A stretch of DNA of 64,000 bases. Origin: Desulfopila inferna (lineage in GTDB: Bacteria; Desulfobacterota; Desulfobulbia; Desulfobulbales; Desulfocapsaceae). The notes below the pieces were generated by a model. It worked only from the letters and a program-made list of their open reading frames with translations. It was not told where the DNA came from and searched no databases. This document shows positions 17,936-28,152 of this stretch, in pieces (position 1 is the stretch's first letter; each line of letters starts with the position of its first letter). Location: positions 186,001 to 250,000 of the forward strand of contig NZ_JAFFQE010000001.1 of assembly GCF_016919005.1 (NCBI RefSeq). The letters are read 5' to 3'. The position numbers and the translations under genes were made by a program.

Positions 17936-18193
17936 ATGGCACATAAGAAAGCGGGCGGAAGTTCAAGAAACGGTCGTGACAGCAAAGGACAGCGTAGAGG
18001 CGTAAAGAAATTTGGTGGAGAAGAAGTCAAGGCGGGCAATATAATTGTGCGTCAGCTTGGAACCAAGATTCATCCCGGTACCAACGTAGGTTGTGGGCGG
18101 GATTACACCTTATTTGCTAAAATAGACGGCGTTGTAACGTTTGAGGCATTCGGAAAAGACAGAAAGAGAGTCAGTATTTACCCTGCAGCATAG
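17936..18193 (+). CDS. rpmA: 50S ribosomal protein L27
   Basis: Its N-terminus reaches toward the peptidyl-transferase centre. The protein is 85 residues with [20 protein letters not shown] and the signature [19 protein letters not shown]. There is no N-terminal extension that would need cleavage as in Firmicutes. AAGGAGT precedes the ATG. A terminator follows about 50 bp after the stop, so obg is probably transcribed separately or by read-through. Confidence 0.97.
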   Translation: MAHKKAGGSSRNGRDSKGQRRGVKKFGGEEVKAGNIIVRQLGTKIHPGTNVGCGRDYTLFAKIDGVVTFEAFGKDRKRVSIYPAA

Positions 18194-18242
18194 AAACTCC
18201 GATAACCATCAATGCCGTCAGGCTAGGCCTTTTAAAAAAATG

Positions 18243-18280
18243 AAAACTCGACCTCATGGAATTGATGGTCGAGTTTTTTT
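18243..18280 (+). terminator. Rho-independent terminator after rpmA
   Basis: AAAACTCGACC pairs with GGTCGAGTTTT across a 13-nt loop and is followed by a T-run. Confidence 0.9.
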
Positions 18281-19664
<1,384 letters not shown>

Positions 19665-19851
19665 TAATATAATGAAAAGCTGCTACCAACTTAGATGACT
19701 GGATAGTTAGTTTTATAAGGATCAGGTTGGAGATCGGGCTATTTCGACAGCATCACTATGATTGGGTTAATTACGGTGCGAAAATTCTCTAGTTATAGCT
19801 CAGGGGCCCGTCTGAACCTTTTTCCGGAATATATGTACTCGTCAGACGATA

Positions 19852-19874
19852 TTCTCTCGTTTGAGAGAAATTTT
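19852..19874 (+). terminator. Small hairpin with T-run ahead of proB
   Basis: TTCTCTC-GTTT-GAGAGAA followed by ATTTT, about 30 nt before the proB start. It could be a terminator for obg or a leader attenuator; the stem is only 7 bp. The rest of the obg-proB gap shows nothing clear. Confidence 0.4.
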
Positions 19875-19902
19875 CCTCCTGATGTTATCACTGGGAAATG
19901 AT

Positions 19903-21060
19903 ATGACATTACAACATATTAAAGATCACGAACTTCAATGCCGAGATGCTTTGTTTGCCAGGGCAAAACGAATCGTTATAAAGGTTGGAAGCGCTGTTTT
20001 GACCTCTTCCAATAGCATGAATCTTGAAGTTATTGAAAACATCGCCAAAGAGATCTCCTTTCTGCACAGCAGCGGCAGGGAAGTTATCCTGGTGAGCTCG
20101 GGAGCAGTAGCCGCAGGGAAAAACAAAATCTCCTTCATCGATGATAGAGATATTTCTTTGCAGGAAAAACAGGCCTTGGCCGCAATCGGCCAATCTCATT
20201 TAATGCATATTTACGACTCGGCTTTTCTGAAACACGGGAAAAATATAGCTCAAGCCCTGTTGACGCATGCCGATCTTGCTCATAGAGACAGGTATGTCAA
20301 CTTCAAAAATACCATCTTCACCCTTCTGAAAATGGGAGTCATCCCCATTATTAATGAAAATGACACGGTTGCAACAGAGGAACTCCAGTTTGGTGATAAT
20401 GATAATCTGGGAGCACTTGTCACTAATCTCATCGAAGCCGATATGTTCATTTGTCTGACTGATGTAGATTGCCTTTACACCGCAAATCCTGGGACCGACA
20501 GCACTGCAGAACCCGTCCATACAGTTGTCGAGGTCAACGAGGACATTGAGCGAATGGCCGGCCATAGCAAGAGCGCCTTGGGAACAGGCGGCATGCGCAG
20601 CAAAATTTTAGCGGCGAAAAAGGTGGCTGCCGGGGGTGGCTCATCTTTCATTGGACCCGGGAGAATGGAAGGAATTCTACAAAAAATATTTTCAGGTGAA
20701 ATGATAGGCACCTTTTTCCTGCCCCAGGGAAGAAAACTTCAGGGCAGGAAGCAGTGGATCGCCTTCGTTTTAAAGCCCAAAGGTATTTTAGAGTTGGATT
20801 GCGGAGCAGGTCAGGCCATATGCTGTAACGGCAGAAGCCTGCTGCCCTCCGGTATAGTCTCTGTCAAAGGAAAATTTAATGTGGGTGAGTCCGTTCAATG
20901 TGTTGATAGCGAAGGTCGCATTATTGCCATAGGCACTACCAATTACCGGGCAGAGGAGATAGACCGTATAAAAGGTTCCAACTCGGGAAAGATCCAAAAT
21001 ATACTTGGACATCGAGAGAGTGATGTCGTCATTCACAGGGACAACCTCGTTATTTTGTAA
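19903..21060 (+). CDS. proB: Glutamate 5-kinase
   Basis: First step of proline synthesis, making gamma-glutamyl phosphate. The amino-acid kinase domain has RIVIKVGSAVLTS, SSGAVAAG, PIINENDTVA, FGDNDNLGALV and GTGGMRSKILAAK. A C-terminal PUA domain (about 290-380) is present as in the long form of ProB. I chose the ATG at 19903 (MTLQHIKDHE) because GGGAAA precedes it and the upstream extension from TTG 19861 is not family-like. proA follows 19 nt later with its own GAGGA site. Confidence 0.95.
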   Translation: MTLQHIKDHELQCRDALFARAKRIVIKVGSAVLTSSNSMNLEVIENIAKEISFLHSSGREVILVSSGAVAAGKNKISFIDDRDISLQEKQALAAIGQSHLMHIYDSAFLKHGKNIAQALLTHADLAHRDRYVNFKNTIFTLLKMGVIPIINENDTVATEELQFGDNDNLGALVTNLIEADMFICLTDVDCLYTANPGTDSTAEPVHTVVEVNEDIERMAGHSKSALGTGGMRSKILAAKKVAAGGGSSFIGPGRMEGILQKIFSGEMIGTFFLPQGRKLQGRKQWIAFVLKPKGILELDCGAGQAICCNGRSLLPSGIVSVKGKFNVGESVQCVDSEGRIIAIGTTNYRAEEIDRIKGSNSGKIQNILGHRESDVVIHRDNLVIL

Positions 21061-21079
21061 TGGTATACCGGAGGATTAT

Positions 21080-22339
21080 ATGAATGCACTGGAAAAAGAC
21101 ATTATCTCTGTAAGCCGGAGAGCTCGGCAGGCCTCGCGCGCTTTTCAATCTGCCTCATCTGAGATCAAGAACAGGGTGCTTGCCAAAATTGCCGACCTGC
21201 TCGATAAACGCAGAGCATTTATACAAGAAGAAAATGCTAAGGACCTGGAAAGCGGCAAAAAAGCAGGACTTTCCTCGGCCATGCTGGATCGGCTGCACCT
21301 CTCCGATGCTGTCATAGATTCTATGATAGCCGGTCTTGAAGAGGTTATTTCACTCCCGGATCCGGTGGGCAGGATCAGTTCACTGGCTCGCCGTCCCAAC
21401 GAAATGCTGGTCGGACGCATGAATGTTCCCCTGGGAGTGATCGGCATGATTTATGAATCCCGTCCCAATGTCACGGTGGACGCCGCGGCCCTGTGCCTTA
21501 AGGCCGGTAACTGTGTTATTCTCAGGGGAGGTTCGGAGGCATTCCATTCCAATAACGCTCTGGCTGGGGTCCTGCAGGAGGCCCTTATTCTCTGCGGCCT
21601 CAATGAGAATACAGTCCAGGTGATTCCGGTTAAAGAACGAGAAGCGGTCTCTGTACTGCTGCGCCAGGAAAAATATATCGATCTTCTCATTCCCCGTGGT
21701 GGTGAGGGCCTGATTCGTTTCGTTTCTGAAAACAGCCGGATCCCAGTGTTAAAGCATTATAAAGGTGTTTGTCATATATTTGTCGACCGGCTGGCCGATC
21801 TCGACAAGGCCACTCCGATTATCCTCAATGGGAAGGTGCAGCGGCCGGGTGTATGTAATGCGCTTGAGGGATTACTGATCCATCAGGATATCGCAGAACA
21901 TTACCTTCCTGTCATAGCCGGGGCGCTTCATCGGCACGGAGTTCGGCTGCTCGGCTGTGAGAAGGCCGTGAAAATTGAGGCAAACATCGAACAAGCAGAT
22001 GATTCCGACTGGGGCACTGAATTCCTGGACCTGATACTCACGGTGAAAGTTGTGGAGGGGTACGATGAGGCCAAGGAATATATTGAACGATATGGTTCAC
22101 AACATACCGAATGTATTTTAACAGAAGATTATTCTCTGGCACATAAATTTGTCCGGGAAATAGACGCCTCGGCGGTAATGGTCAACGCCTCAACTCGATT
22201 TAACGACGGCAGCCAACTCGGTCTTGGCGCCGAGATCGGTATCAGTACCACCAAACTGCACGCCTATGGCCCAATGGGGCTTGAAGAGCTGACCACGAAA
22301 AAATTCGTGGTATTCGGCGAGGGGCAGGTGAGAAGCTGA
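21080..22339 (+). CDS. proA: Gamma-glutamyl phosphate reductase
   Basis: Second step of proline synthesis, reducing gamma-glutamyl phosphate to the semialdehyde with NADPH. About 419 residues. LGVIGMIYESRPNVTVDAA and LCLKAGNCVILRGGSEA are typical. The catalytic Cys lies in QRPGVCNALE. The end region SAVMVNASTRFNDGSQLGLGAEIGISTTKLHAYGP is split here only for description and is a hallmark of ProA. I use the ATG at 21080, which is preceded by GGAGGATT. The gene overlaps nadD by one base (TGATG). Confidence 0.96.
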   Translation: MNALEKDIISVSRRARQASRAFQSASSEIKNRVLAKIADLLDKRRAFIQEENAKDLESGKKAGLSSAMLDRLHLSDAVIDSMIAGLEEVISLPDPVGRISSLARRPNEMLVGRMNVPLGVIGMIYESRPNVTVDAAALCLKAGNCVILRGGSEAFHSNNALAGVLQEALILCGLNENTVQVIPVKEREAVSVLLRQEKYIDLLIPRGGEGLIRFVSENSRIPVLKHYKGVCHIFVDRLADLDKATPIILNGKVQRPGVCNALEGLLIHQDIAEHYLPVIAGALHRHGVRLLGCEKAVKIEANIEQADDSDWGTEFLDLILTVKVVEGYDEAKEYIERYGSQHTECILTEDYSLAHKFVREIDASAVMVNASTRFNDGSQLGLGAEIGISTTKLHAYGPMGLEELTTKKFVVFGEGQVRS

Positions 22340-22983
22340 TGCGGGCAACAGGTTTGTTCGGCGGCACTTTCGATCCCGTTCATGTCGGTCACATAGAACT
22401 TGCCCGGCATGCCCTTGAATATTGCCGTCTTGCAGAAGTTGTTTTCATACCGGCAGCCTCTCCGCCCCACAAGTCGCGGAAACACCTGACTGCCTTTCAC
22501 CATAGAGTAGCAATGCTGACTCTGGCAACAGAAGGTGAAAGCCGTTTTTCCGTATGTGAAGTAGAAAAAGACCTGCCTCCTCCCACCTATACCGTAGACA
22601 CTCTGAATCATCTTCTGCAAAAAAATACCTGCGCTACTGAATACTATTTTATAATCGGCATCGATGCTTTTCTTGATATTCATACCTGGAAGGAGTATGA
22701 AAAAGTAATCGGCCAGGTTCATTTTATCGTTGCTGCCAGACCAGGCTATACTGTTAGTGACCTGCAGGAATGTATAGCATCACTCCATTACCAAAAGAAA
22801 GTTGATCACTGGTATAATGCTTCGTCAAAGCGCAAAATATATTATCTCGAGCTTGAATTAGCTGACGTATCATCAACCGATATTCGAAAAACTGCTGGTA
22901 GTTCCACTTTGCCAAAGGATGCTATAGCACCCGCCGTATTTAAATATATTAAAGATCATAACCTGTATTCTTCCGGGAGATGA
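22339..22983 (+). CDS. nadD: Nicotinate-nucleotide adenylyltransferase
   Basis: Makes deamido-NAD from nicotinate mononucleotide and ATP. GLFGGTFDPVHVGHIELA carries the nucleotidyl-transferase HxGH motif, PPHKS follows, and near the end SSTDIRK is the ISSTxIR-type motif. It is 214 residues. The start overlaps the proA stop by one base, indicating translational coupling. In many relatives rsfS (iojap) follows; here a CheB-like gene follows instead. Confidence 0.95.
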   Translation: MRATGLFGGTFDPVHVGHIELARHALEYCRLAEVVFIPAASPPHKSRKHLTAFHHRVAMLTLATEGESRFSVCEVEKDLPPPTYTVDTLNHLLQKNTCATEYYFIIGIDAFLDIHTWKEYEKVIGQVHFIVAARPGYTVSDLQECIASLHYQKKVDHWYNASSKRKIYYLELELADVSSTDIRKTAGSSTLPKDAIAPAVFKYIKDHNLYSSGR

Positions 22984-23067
22984 TAGACGGCAGTTGCCCT
23001 GCCGCTACCCGGGAATCCACGGGCTGGAATAGATCAAACCATCAGGGGACTGGAGGGGAAATCTAAA

Positions 23068-24282
23068 TTGAAGAAAATGGATTTGACGGAGCAGAGGGAT
23101 CACGTTCGAGTCGTCATCGTGGATGACTCCATACAATACAGAACAATCCTCAGCCGATTACTCAAGGGACATCGGCAGATTGAAGTGGTCGGTGAAGCGG
23201 TAAACGGCATTGAGGCACTGGAACTCATTTTACAGGTGAAGCCCGATGTGATTCTCATGGACTTTGAGATGCCGCTGATGGACGGCATGACCGCACTGCA
23301 GCATCTCATGATTCACATCCCCACCCCAACTATTATGTTTTCAAGAATCACTCAGGCCGGTACTGCGAGATGTTTTGATGCCCTGAAAAATGGAGCAGTA
23401 GATTTTTTCTGCAAAGACAGTTTTCATACAACTGCATCGGACAGTTTTTTGCGGGAAGAACTCACTGAAAAGGTCATATGCGCCTCGGAAGTAACCATTG
23501 GTGCAGTTGAGCCGATCTTTGCCAAACTGCCCGCAGAAGACGGCAAAAAATCCCGGGTAAAAACTCTGGTCTTCTGTGAGGAATGTGGGTCGAAAGAAGA
23601 GCTGATTATACCAGAAAATCAAGATCAGGGCGGGGTATTATGCACCACCTGCGGTGAATATATTTCTCTTGAACAGCGAAATAAATATAGAAGGGCAAAT
23701 TGTCTCTCAATCATCGTCGCCGGGGAAGGAGCATTTATTAATCTGCTCAAATTGGTTCCGCAGCTTCATCAGGATATGAATGGTGCAATATTTATTATTA
23801 TCGATGGTACCGTAGAGCATGTTGATGCATTTGCTCAATATCTTGACGAAATCAGTACTGTGAATGTTGTCCGAATAAAAAACGGTCTCTCTATTCAGGG
23901 TGGCAACTGTTATGTCGGCTGTGATAATGAAAACATCTTCTTAAAACCTTTCAGTGCCGATTATTCTCTCAAATGTTCAGAGAGTGGTGTGGAGGATTTT
24001 CCTGTAGATAAAACAATCCATTCAATCGCCACGGTGTTCAAGGAGCGTACTACGGCAATATTTCTTTCCGGAAAGGAACGGCAGGGAGATTTCGGACTGA
24101 TAAAGCTTCTTGAGAACAATGGAACTATTGTGGTATTAAACCCCGCAAAATGCCTCAATAAACCGATGGGAAAGAATATACTGAATAAGTTCAATGCACT
24201 TACGGCAACAGATGAAGACAGTCTTGCCCGGATAATCGGCAGGATTCATCTTCATTACCGAGATACCATTGTGACTGCATAG
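23068..24282 (+). CDS. CheB-like response regulator with degenerate methylesterase domain and zinc-ribbon insertion
   Basis: Residues 12-125 form an intact receiver domain: acidic pair D19-D20, phospho-acceptor D65 in MDFEMP, Ser92 and Lys116. Residues about 165-200 carry two CxxC pairs (C170/C173 and C192/C195) resembling a zinc ribbon. The rest (about 208-400) follows the CheB methylesterase layout, but the catalytic residues are not recognisable. The nucleophile elbow is VAGEGAF instead of a Ser-containing GxSxGG. The usual QHM-type His region reads IIDGTVEH. The GxxDGA-type end reads SGKERQGDFGL. It is therefore probably not an esterase. TTG is the start because GGAGGGG sits 9 nt before it; the ATG three codons in is too far away. 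No chemotaxis genes are nearby. Confidence 0.8.
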   Translation: MKKMDLTEQRDHVRVVIVDDSIQYRTILSRLLKGHRQIEVVGEAVNGIEALELILQVKPDVILMDFEMPLMDGMTALQHLMIHIPTPTIMFSRITQAGTARCFDALKNGAVDFFCKDSFHTTASDSFLREELTEKVICASEVTIGAVEPIFAKLPAEDGKKSRVKTLVFCEECGSKEELIIPENQDQGGVLCTTCGEYISLEQRNKYRRANCLSIIVAGEGAFINLLKLVPQLHQDMNGAIFIIIDGTVEHVDAFAQYLDEISTVNVVRIKNGLSIQGGNCYVGCDNENIFLKPFSADYSLKCSESGVEDFPVDKTIHSIATVFKERTTAIFLSGKERQGDFGLIKLLENNGTIVVLNPAKCLNKPMGKNILNKFNALTATDEDSLARIIGRIHLHYRDTIVTA

Positions 24283-24402
24283 TCAATAACCCTGCAGGAT
24301 AAGCGGCTTGGCTTCAGGAGCCAATGTATAGATCCCATTCATTTTTGATGGCGTCGCGATATGCGCCGACTTCGAGAAAGCCCTATCTTTGTTTTTCGTT
24401 TT

Positions 24403-24585
24403 CTAGGAGCCTGTCGGAGAAAGCACTTCTCGGAGTCTTCGCTTACCGGCCCATCTTGGCGTTGTTTTTAGAAAATCAATGCTCGCAGGTAAGCGCAGAC
24501 TCCGATATTAAGTATATGGCTGTGCTTGATTTCCTAAAAACGCCTTAATCTGAGGAATAATTGCAATTCTCCGACACACTCCTAG
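24403..24585. repeat. MITE-like element with 19-bp terminal inverted repeats (family B)
   Basis: The ends CTAGGAGCCTGTCGGAGAA and TTCTCCGACACACTCCTAG are inverted repeats matching at 17 of 19 positions. A TA dinucleotide lies at each outer edge, as at IS630/Tc1-type insertions. Inside are two more nested inverted pairs: GGCGTTGTTTTTAGAAAATC with its partner before CGCC near 24525-24543, and GGAGTCTTCGCTTACC with its partner at 24487-24503. There is no gene inside. It ends about 54 bp before the ung start. Upstream, 24283-24402 holds nothing clear. Confidence 0.75.
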
Positions 24586-24638
24586 TTGTTTGTCAGTTTT
24601 TCACGAATAAGGTTACTAATATCATTCAGAGAAAGAAA

Positions 24639-25307
24639 ATGTTATGGGAAGAACAGGTGCCTCAGCTACAGCAGGGCTGCCATAGACAACTGCTCGAAAA
24701 GGCCCATGGAGAGCTCTCCGCCGGAAGAAAGGTGTATCCCCGACGGGAGAATACTTTCAATTCGATGCGATTGACGGCCTTTGATGCCGTCAAAGTGGTA
24801 ATAATCGGTCAGGATCCGTACTTTAACGAACATCAGCGCCTTGGGCCTGAAGCCCACGGTCTCTGCTTTTCCGTGCAGGAGGGAATTCCCGCACCACCCT
24901 CGCTGCAGAATATCTTCAAGGAAATCAGGAGGAGCATATATCAGGATGATAAGGAGAAAGTATTTTCAACAGATCTGACCAGGTGGGCGCAGCAGGGAGT
25001 ACTGCTCTTGAATGCCAGTTTAACGGTTATAGCCAAATCACCGAATTCGCATGCCAATATAGGCTGGCACAAGATAACGGATAATATTATTGAAACCCTT
25101 TCAAATAAAAGGGAGTTTCTGGTCTTTATGTTATGGGGAGCCTTCGCTCAGAAAAAGGCCGCACTCATTGATCACGATAACCATCTGGTATTGAAGACGA
25201 GCCATCCCTCGCCGCTCTCTGCCCATCGGGGTTTCCTCGGTTCGGACGTTTTTAAAAAATGCAATTATTATCTCGAAACCCGCGGAATTGAGCCAATTCA
25301 ATGGTGA
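24639..25307 (+). CDS. ung: Uracil-DNA glycosylase, family 1
   Basis: Removes uracil from DNA. The water-activating loop is GQDPYF instead of the usual GQDPYH, followed by a slightly longer segment (NEHQRLGPEAHGLCFSV) than the typical GPGQAHGLAFSV. FSVQEGIPAPPSLQNIFKEI, LLNASLTV (uracil-binding Asn) and HPSPLSAHRGFLG (catalytic His loop) are intact. The catalytic Asp of GQDPY is kept, so activity is likely. I place the start at MLWEEQV (222 residues), matching family length; the longer frame begins inside the MITE. It stands alone. Confidence 0.92.
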   Translation: MLWEEQVPQLQQGCHRQLLEKAHGELSAGRKVYPRRENTFNSMRLTAFDAVKVVIIGQDPYFNEHQRLGPEAHGLCFSVQEGIPAPPSLQNIFKEIRRSIYQDDKEKVFSTDLTRWAQQGVLLLNASLTVIAKSPNSHANIGWHKITDNIIETLSNKREFLVFMLWGAFAQKKAALIDHDNHLVLKTSHPSPLSAHRGFLGSDVFKKCNYYLETRGIEPIQW

Positions 25308-25432
25308 TGGCGTCGTAAAAACTCTTCATCTGCGTCGTTGCTGCAAAATTTCTATCATTACGACGTACCTTAGTACGCCGAAATAATAGAAATTTTACGC
25401 GCCTAGCATATGAAGTTTTTTACTTAGCCATC
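25306..25432. repeat. Long imperfect palindrome downstream of ung (family A-like)
   Basis: The left arm begins GATGGCGTCGTAAAAA and the right arm ends TTTTTTACTTAGCCATC. The arms pair over about 60 bp with roughly 80% match, meeting at GTAC-CTTA-GTAC (25365-25376). A further TTTTTACGAGTTTATC follows at about 25446-25461. It overlaps the ung stop codon, so it may also end the ung transcript. The remainder up to 25619 shows nothing clear. Confidence 0.7.
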
Positions 25433-25619
25433 CGAAAATTTAGGTTTTTACGAGTTTATCAATGGTGAAAATCTTGGAAAAAGCCCACATTCCGCATTGC
25501 AACACGGCCTAGGGTCGCGCTCGATACTCAGAGAGAGAGTGGGCATCGATTTTTAACCCCCTCCTGAAAATTTGCTGATCAACATAACCCCAAAAAGCGA
25601 GAGAGTTAATTTCCAATGT

Positions 25620-26069
25620 CTACGAGATCAAGGTCTTGATAATATCCCTTCGGCCGATTACACCGACCAACTGATCACCCTCGACCACGGGGATGGTATG
25701 GATCTTTTTCTCAGCCATTATGGTGGCGATATCTTCGAGCAGTGTTGATGTATTTACCGTTTTTACGTTTTTAGTATAAATTTCGTTGACGGTGACACCG
25801 GTGATCTTCTGCATTTCTTCACGCATTTTCTCTTGACTTTCCAGGTAGATGACCGAATCAAGTATGTTGATGACAGTGGGGATGTGGACCTTTTTCTGCT
25901 GATAAACCAAATCGTTTTCCGTGACTACTCCAATCAGGGTGTTGTTGGAATCAACCACCGGAGCACCACTGATATTGTTTTCCGTCAACAGTTGTGCAAG
26001 TTCGCTGACGGTTGTCTGCGGAGTAACGGTTATGACCTTGGTGGTCATGATATCTTTAGCTTGTTTCAT
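25620..26069 (-). CDS. Tandem CBS-domain protein
   Basis: A 149-residue cytoplasmic protein made of two CBS domains (about 1-60 and 80-149). Each has the typical pattern: MTTKVITVTPQTTVSELAQLL with SGAPVVDSNNTLIGVVTENDL, then VKTVNTSTLLEDIATIM with TIPVVEGDQLVGVIGRRDI. Such stand-alone pairs bind adenine nucleotides and often act as energy sensors; the partner is unknown. AGGAG precedes the ATG, which overlaps the nnr stop by 4 nt, so the two are co-translated. Confidence 0.9.
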   Translation of the reverse strand: MKQAKDIMTTKVITVTPQTTVSELAQLLTENNISGAPVVDSNNTLIGVVTENDLVYQQKKVHIPTVINILDSVIYLESQEKMREEMQKITGVTVNEIYTKNVKTVNTSTLLEDIATIMAEKKIHTIPVVEGDQLVGVIGRRDIIKTLIS

Positions 26070-27673
26070 AACGTCTCCTGTTGAAGGAATCTCCTCAAGG
26101 TAAATGGAATCTGATCGGCAACCTCTGTTGCGCTGAATCCGTAGCCGGCACGAAGATGAAGTTCATCCGCGGCGGTACCGTGCAGAAAAACACCCGCGGC
26201 TGTGGCCTCGAGACAGCTGAGTCCCTGACTTATCAATGAACCTATTACTCCACTCAGCACATCTCCCATACCGCCTGTAGCCATCCCCGGATTGCCGCTG
26301 GTATTGATCATGGCATATCCATTATCAGAGACAATGACGGTTCCGTCTCCCTTGAGCACGATAATAACCTGTTTATCATTGTTGAACGATGCATGTGCTT
26401 CACGAGCAGCCTCGAGTCTGTTATCCTGGATCGTTTGGGTGGTAGTATCAGTCAGCCGTGCCAATTCTCCGGGGTGGGGAGTCAGGATTCTCGGTCCGGC
26501 CGGTTTTTGAATTTTCTCACGATGCCGGGCCAGAATATTCAGGGCATCGGCATCGACAACCATGGGGCGCGAAACGTGATTGTACAGATGAACGACAAGT
26601 TCGGCCGTACGCTTGTCCTGCCCCAGGCCCGGTCCGATGACGATAACATTTTTATTATTCAAATGTTTTATGATAAAGGGGAGATCACTGACATTGATAA
26701 TAGATGACGATGTCGGAAGGGGCAGTGTCATCGCCTCGATCACGCTGCTTTCCAGAATAGCATTAAGGTCATAAGGGGCAGCGAGTGTGACCAGGCCGCA
26801 GCCGCTGCGTAAAGCACCTCTTGCCGTAAGAACGGCAGCTCCGGTTTTGCCTGCGGAACCGGCGATGACAAAGAGATGACCGTGGGAGCCTTTGTGTGAT
26901 GACTTATCACGGCTCAGTTTTTTTAGCCAGGTCCCGGCAATGTCTTCGGTAACGAGTTCCGTGGGAATAGGAGATTTGGCAAACGCTTCCGGCGGTATAC
27001 CGATATCGATTATCTGCAGCGTTCCAGTGAGTTCTGAACTGCCGTGCATGATTTGGCCCGGTTTGGCGCAGCCGAAGGTGGCGGTGAGATTCGCAACGAC
27101 GGAAGTCCCCAGAATCCTACCACTATCGGAGTCCATTCCTGAAGGAATGTCGACGGATACAACCGGGACATTATGGGCAAAATCGGGACGATTGATCAAG
27201 TTGATCGCATTGGCGAAATGACCTTCCAGGCTTCTAGAGAGTCCGGTGCCGAAAATAGCGTCGATCACGCAATAACATGGTTTCCCTCGTGATTCAATCT
27301 GTTTGTAGAGAACCGGAACGGTTTCGACCCTGGTCGAGTTGTCGACCACATGAAATGGGAGTTTGAGCTGCCTGATAATATTGAGGTTGACTGCTGCATC
27401 TCCTTTGAGCGAATCCGGACTGACCAGAAAGAAGAAGATAGGATGGCAGCCTCGCTGATGGAGATGCCGCCCTATGACGAGTCCGTCACCCCCATTATTG
27501 CCTGGTCCGACGAAGATAATGGCGAATTTGTCTTTACCGGGTCCAAGTTTCTGCTCCATCATCAAGACGGTGCCTAAGCCGGCATTTTCCATCAAGACTA
27601 TTCCCGGGATGCCAAAATGTTCTATGGCGCATCTGTCCAAAGCCTGCATTTCATGTGCTTTCGGCAGTTTCAT
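26066..27673 (-). CDS. nnr: Bifunctional NAD(P)H-hydrate repair enzyme
   Basis: Repairs damaged NAD(P)H hydrates. The N-terminal epimerase (NnrE, about 1-215) has VGPGNNGGDGLVIGRHL and DAIFGTGLSR with VDIPSGMDSDSGR. The C-terminal ADP-dependent dehydratase (NnrD, about 225-530) has KGSHGHLFVIAGSAGKTGAA, VIGPGLGQDKRT, VVDADALNILA, LTPHPGELARL and the final GNPGMATGGMGDVLSGVIG. The fused form is 535 residues, as usual in bacteria. GGAG precedes the ATG. The CBS protein gene overlaps its end by 4 nt. It is not next to tsaE or acpS, which are often neighbours elsewhere. Confidence 0.95.
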   Translation of the reverse strand: MKLPKAHEMQALDRCAIEHFGIPGIVLMENAGLGTVLMMEQKLGPGKDKFAIIFVGPGNNGGDGLVIGRHLHQRGCHPIFFFLVSPDSLKGDAAVNLNIIRQLKLPFHVVDNSTRVETVPVLYKQIESRGKPCYCVIDAIFGTGLSRSLEGHFANAINLINRPDFAHNVPVVSVDIPSGMDSDSGRILGTSVVANLTATFGCAKPGQIMHGSSELTGTLQIIDIGIPPEAFAKSPIPTELVTEDIAGTWLKKLSRDKSSHKGSHGHLFVIAGSAGKTGAAVLTARGALRSGCGLVTLAAPYDLNAILESSVIEAMTLPLPTSSSIINVSDLPFIIKHLNNKNVIVIGPGLGQDKRTAELVVHLYNHVSRPMVVDADALNILARHREKIQKPAGPRILTPHPGELARLTDTTTQTIQDNRLEAAREAHASFNNDKQVIIVLKGDGTVIVSDNGYAMINTSGNPGMATGGMGDVLSGVIGSLISQGLSCLEATAAGVFLHGTAADELHLRAGYGFSATEVADQIPFTLRRFLQQETL

Positions 27674-27977
27674 AGAGTTATCTCCAGCGGAGTGATGTTG
27701 TGTCTTTTAATAAAGAGACAGAGTGTTCTTATATGAAGTAATGCTGAATTAGCTGTTGTGCAACTAACATGTTATATTTTAACGTAATTAAGGATGCTCT
27801 GCCATAAAATTATAATTCAATAGAGCCCGGTTGAGTTTCTTGTAGGTATATTTGAGCTGTTCTGCTTTTAAGTATTTTTCGATTTTCTTGTAATGTATGA
27901 CTATTTCCAGGAGTGCCTAAATCAACTGAACCCGGTAAGCGTCTGGCTTATAGATTATAGCAACAAATCGAACTTTC

Positions 27978-28020
27978 TCGAAGTCTGCGTTTATCGCAGA
28001 GTCCATCTCGGCAACTTCGA
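27978..28020. repeat. Family A repeat module with two nested stems
   Basis: Outer stem TCGAAG/CTTCGA (27978-27983 with 28015-28020) and inner hairpin TCTGCG-TTTAT-CGCAGA (27984-28000), followed by GTCCATCTCGGCAACTTCGA. The copy at 42083-42132 preserves both stems with compensating changes. The gap from nnr to the DUF166 gene (27674-28152) is otherwise AT-rich and empty. Confidence 0.6.
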
Positions 28021-28152
28021 TGAACGATATACGGGATAATGGTACTTGACAAGGCTCCATATCAGGCGTTATCAATTCAATCATGGATATTCGGCAGGTG
28101 CAGATTAGACTCCGCACTCTGCATCGTATAGATTTATCTGACAGGTGAAAAT

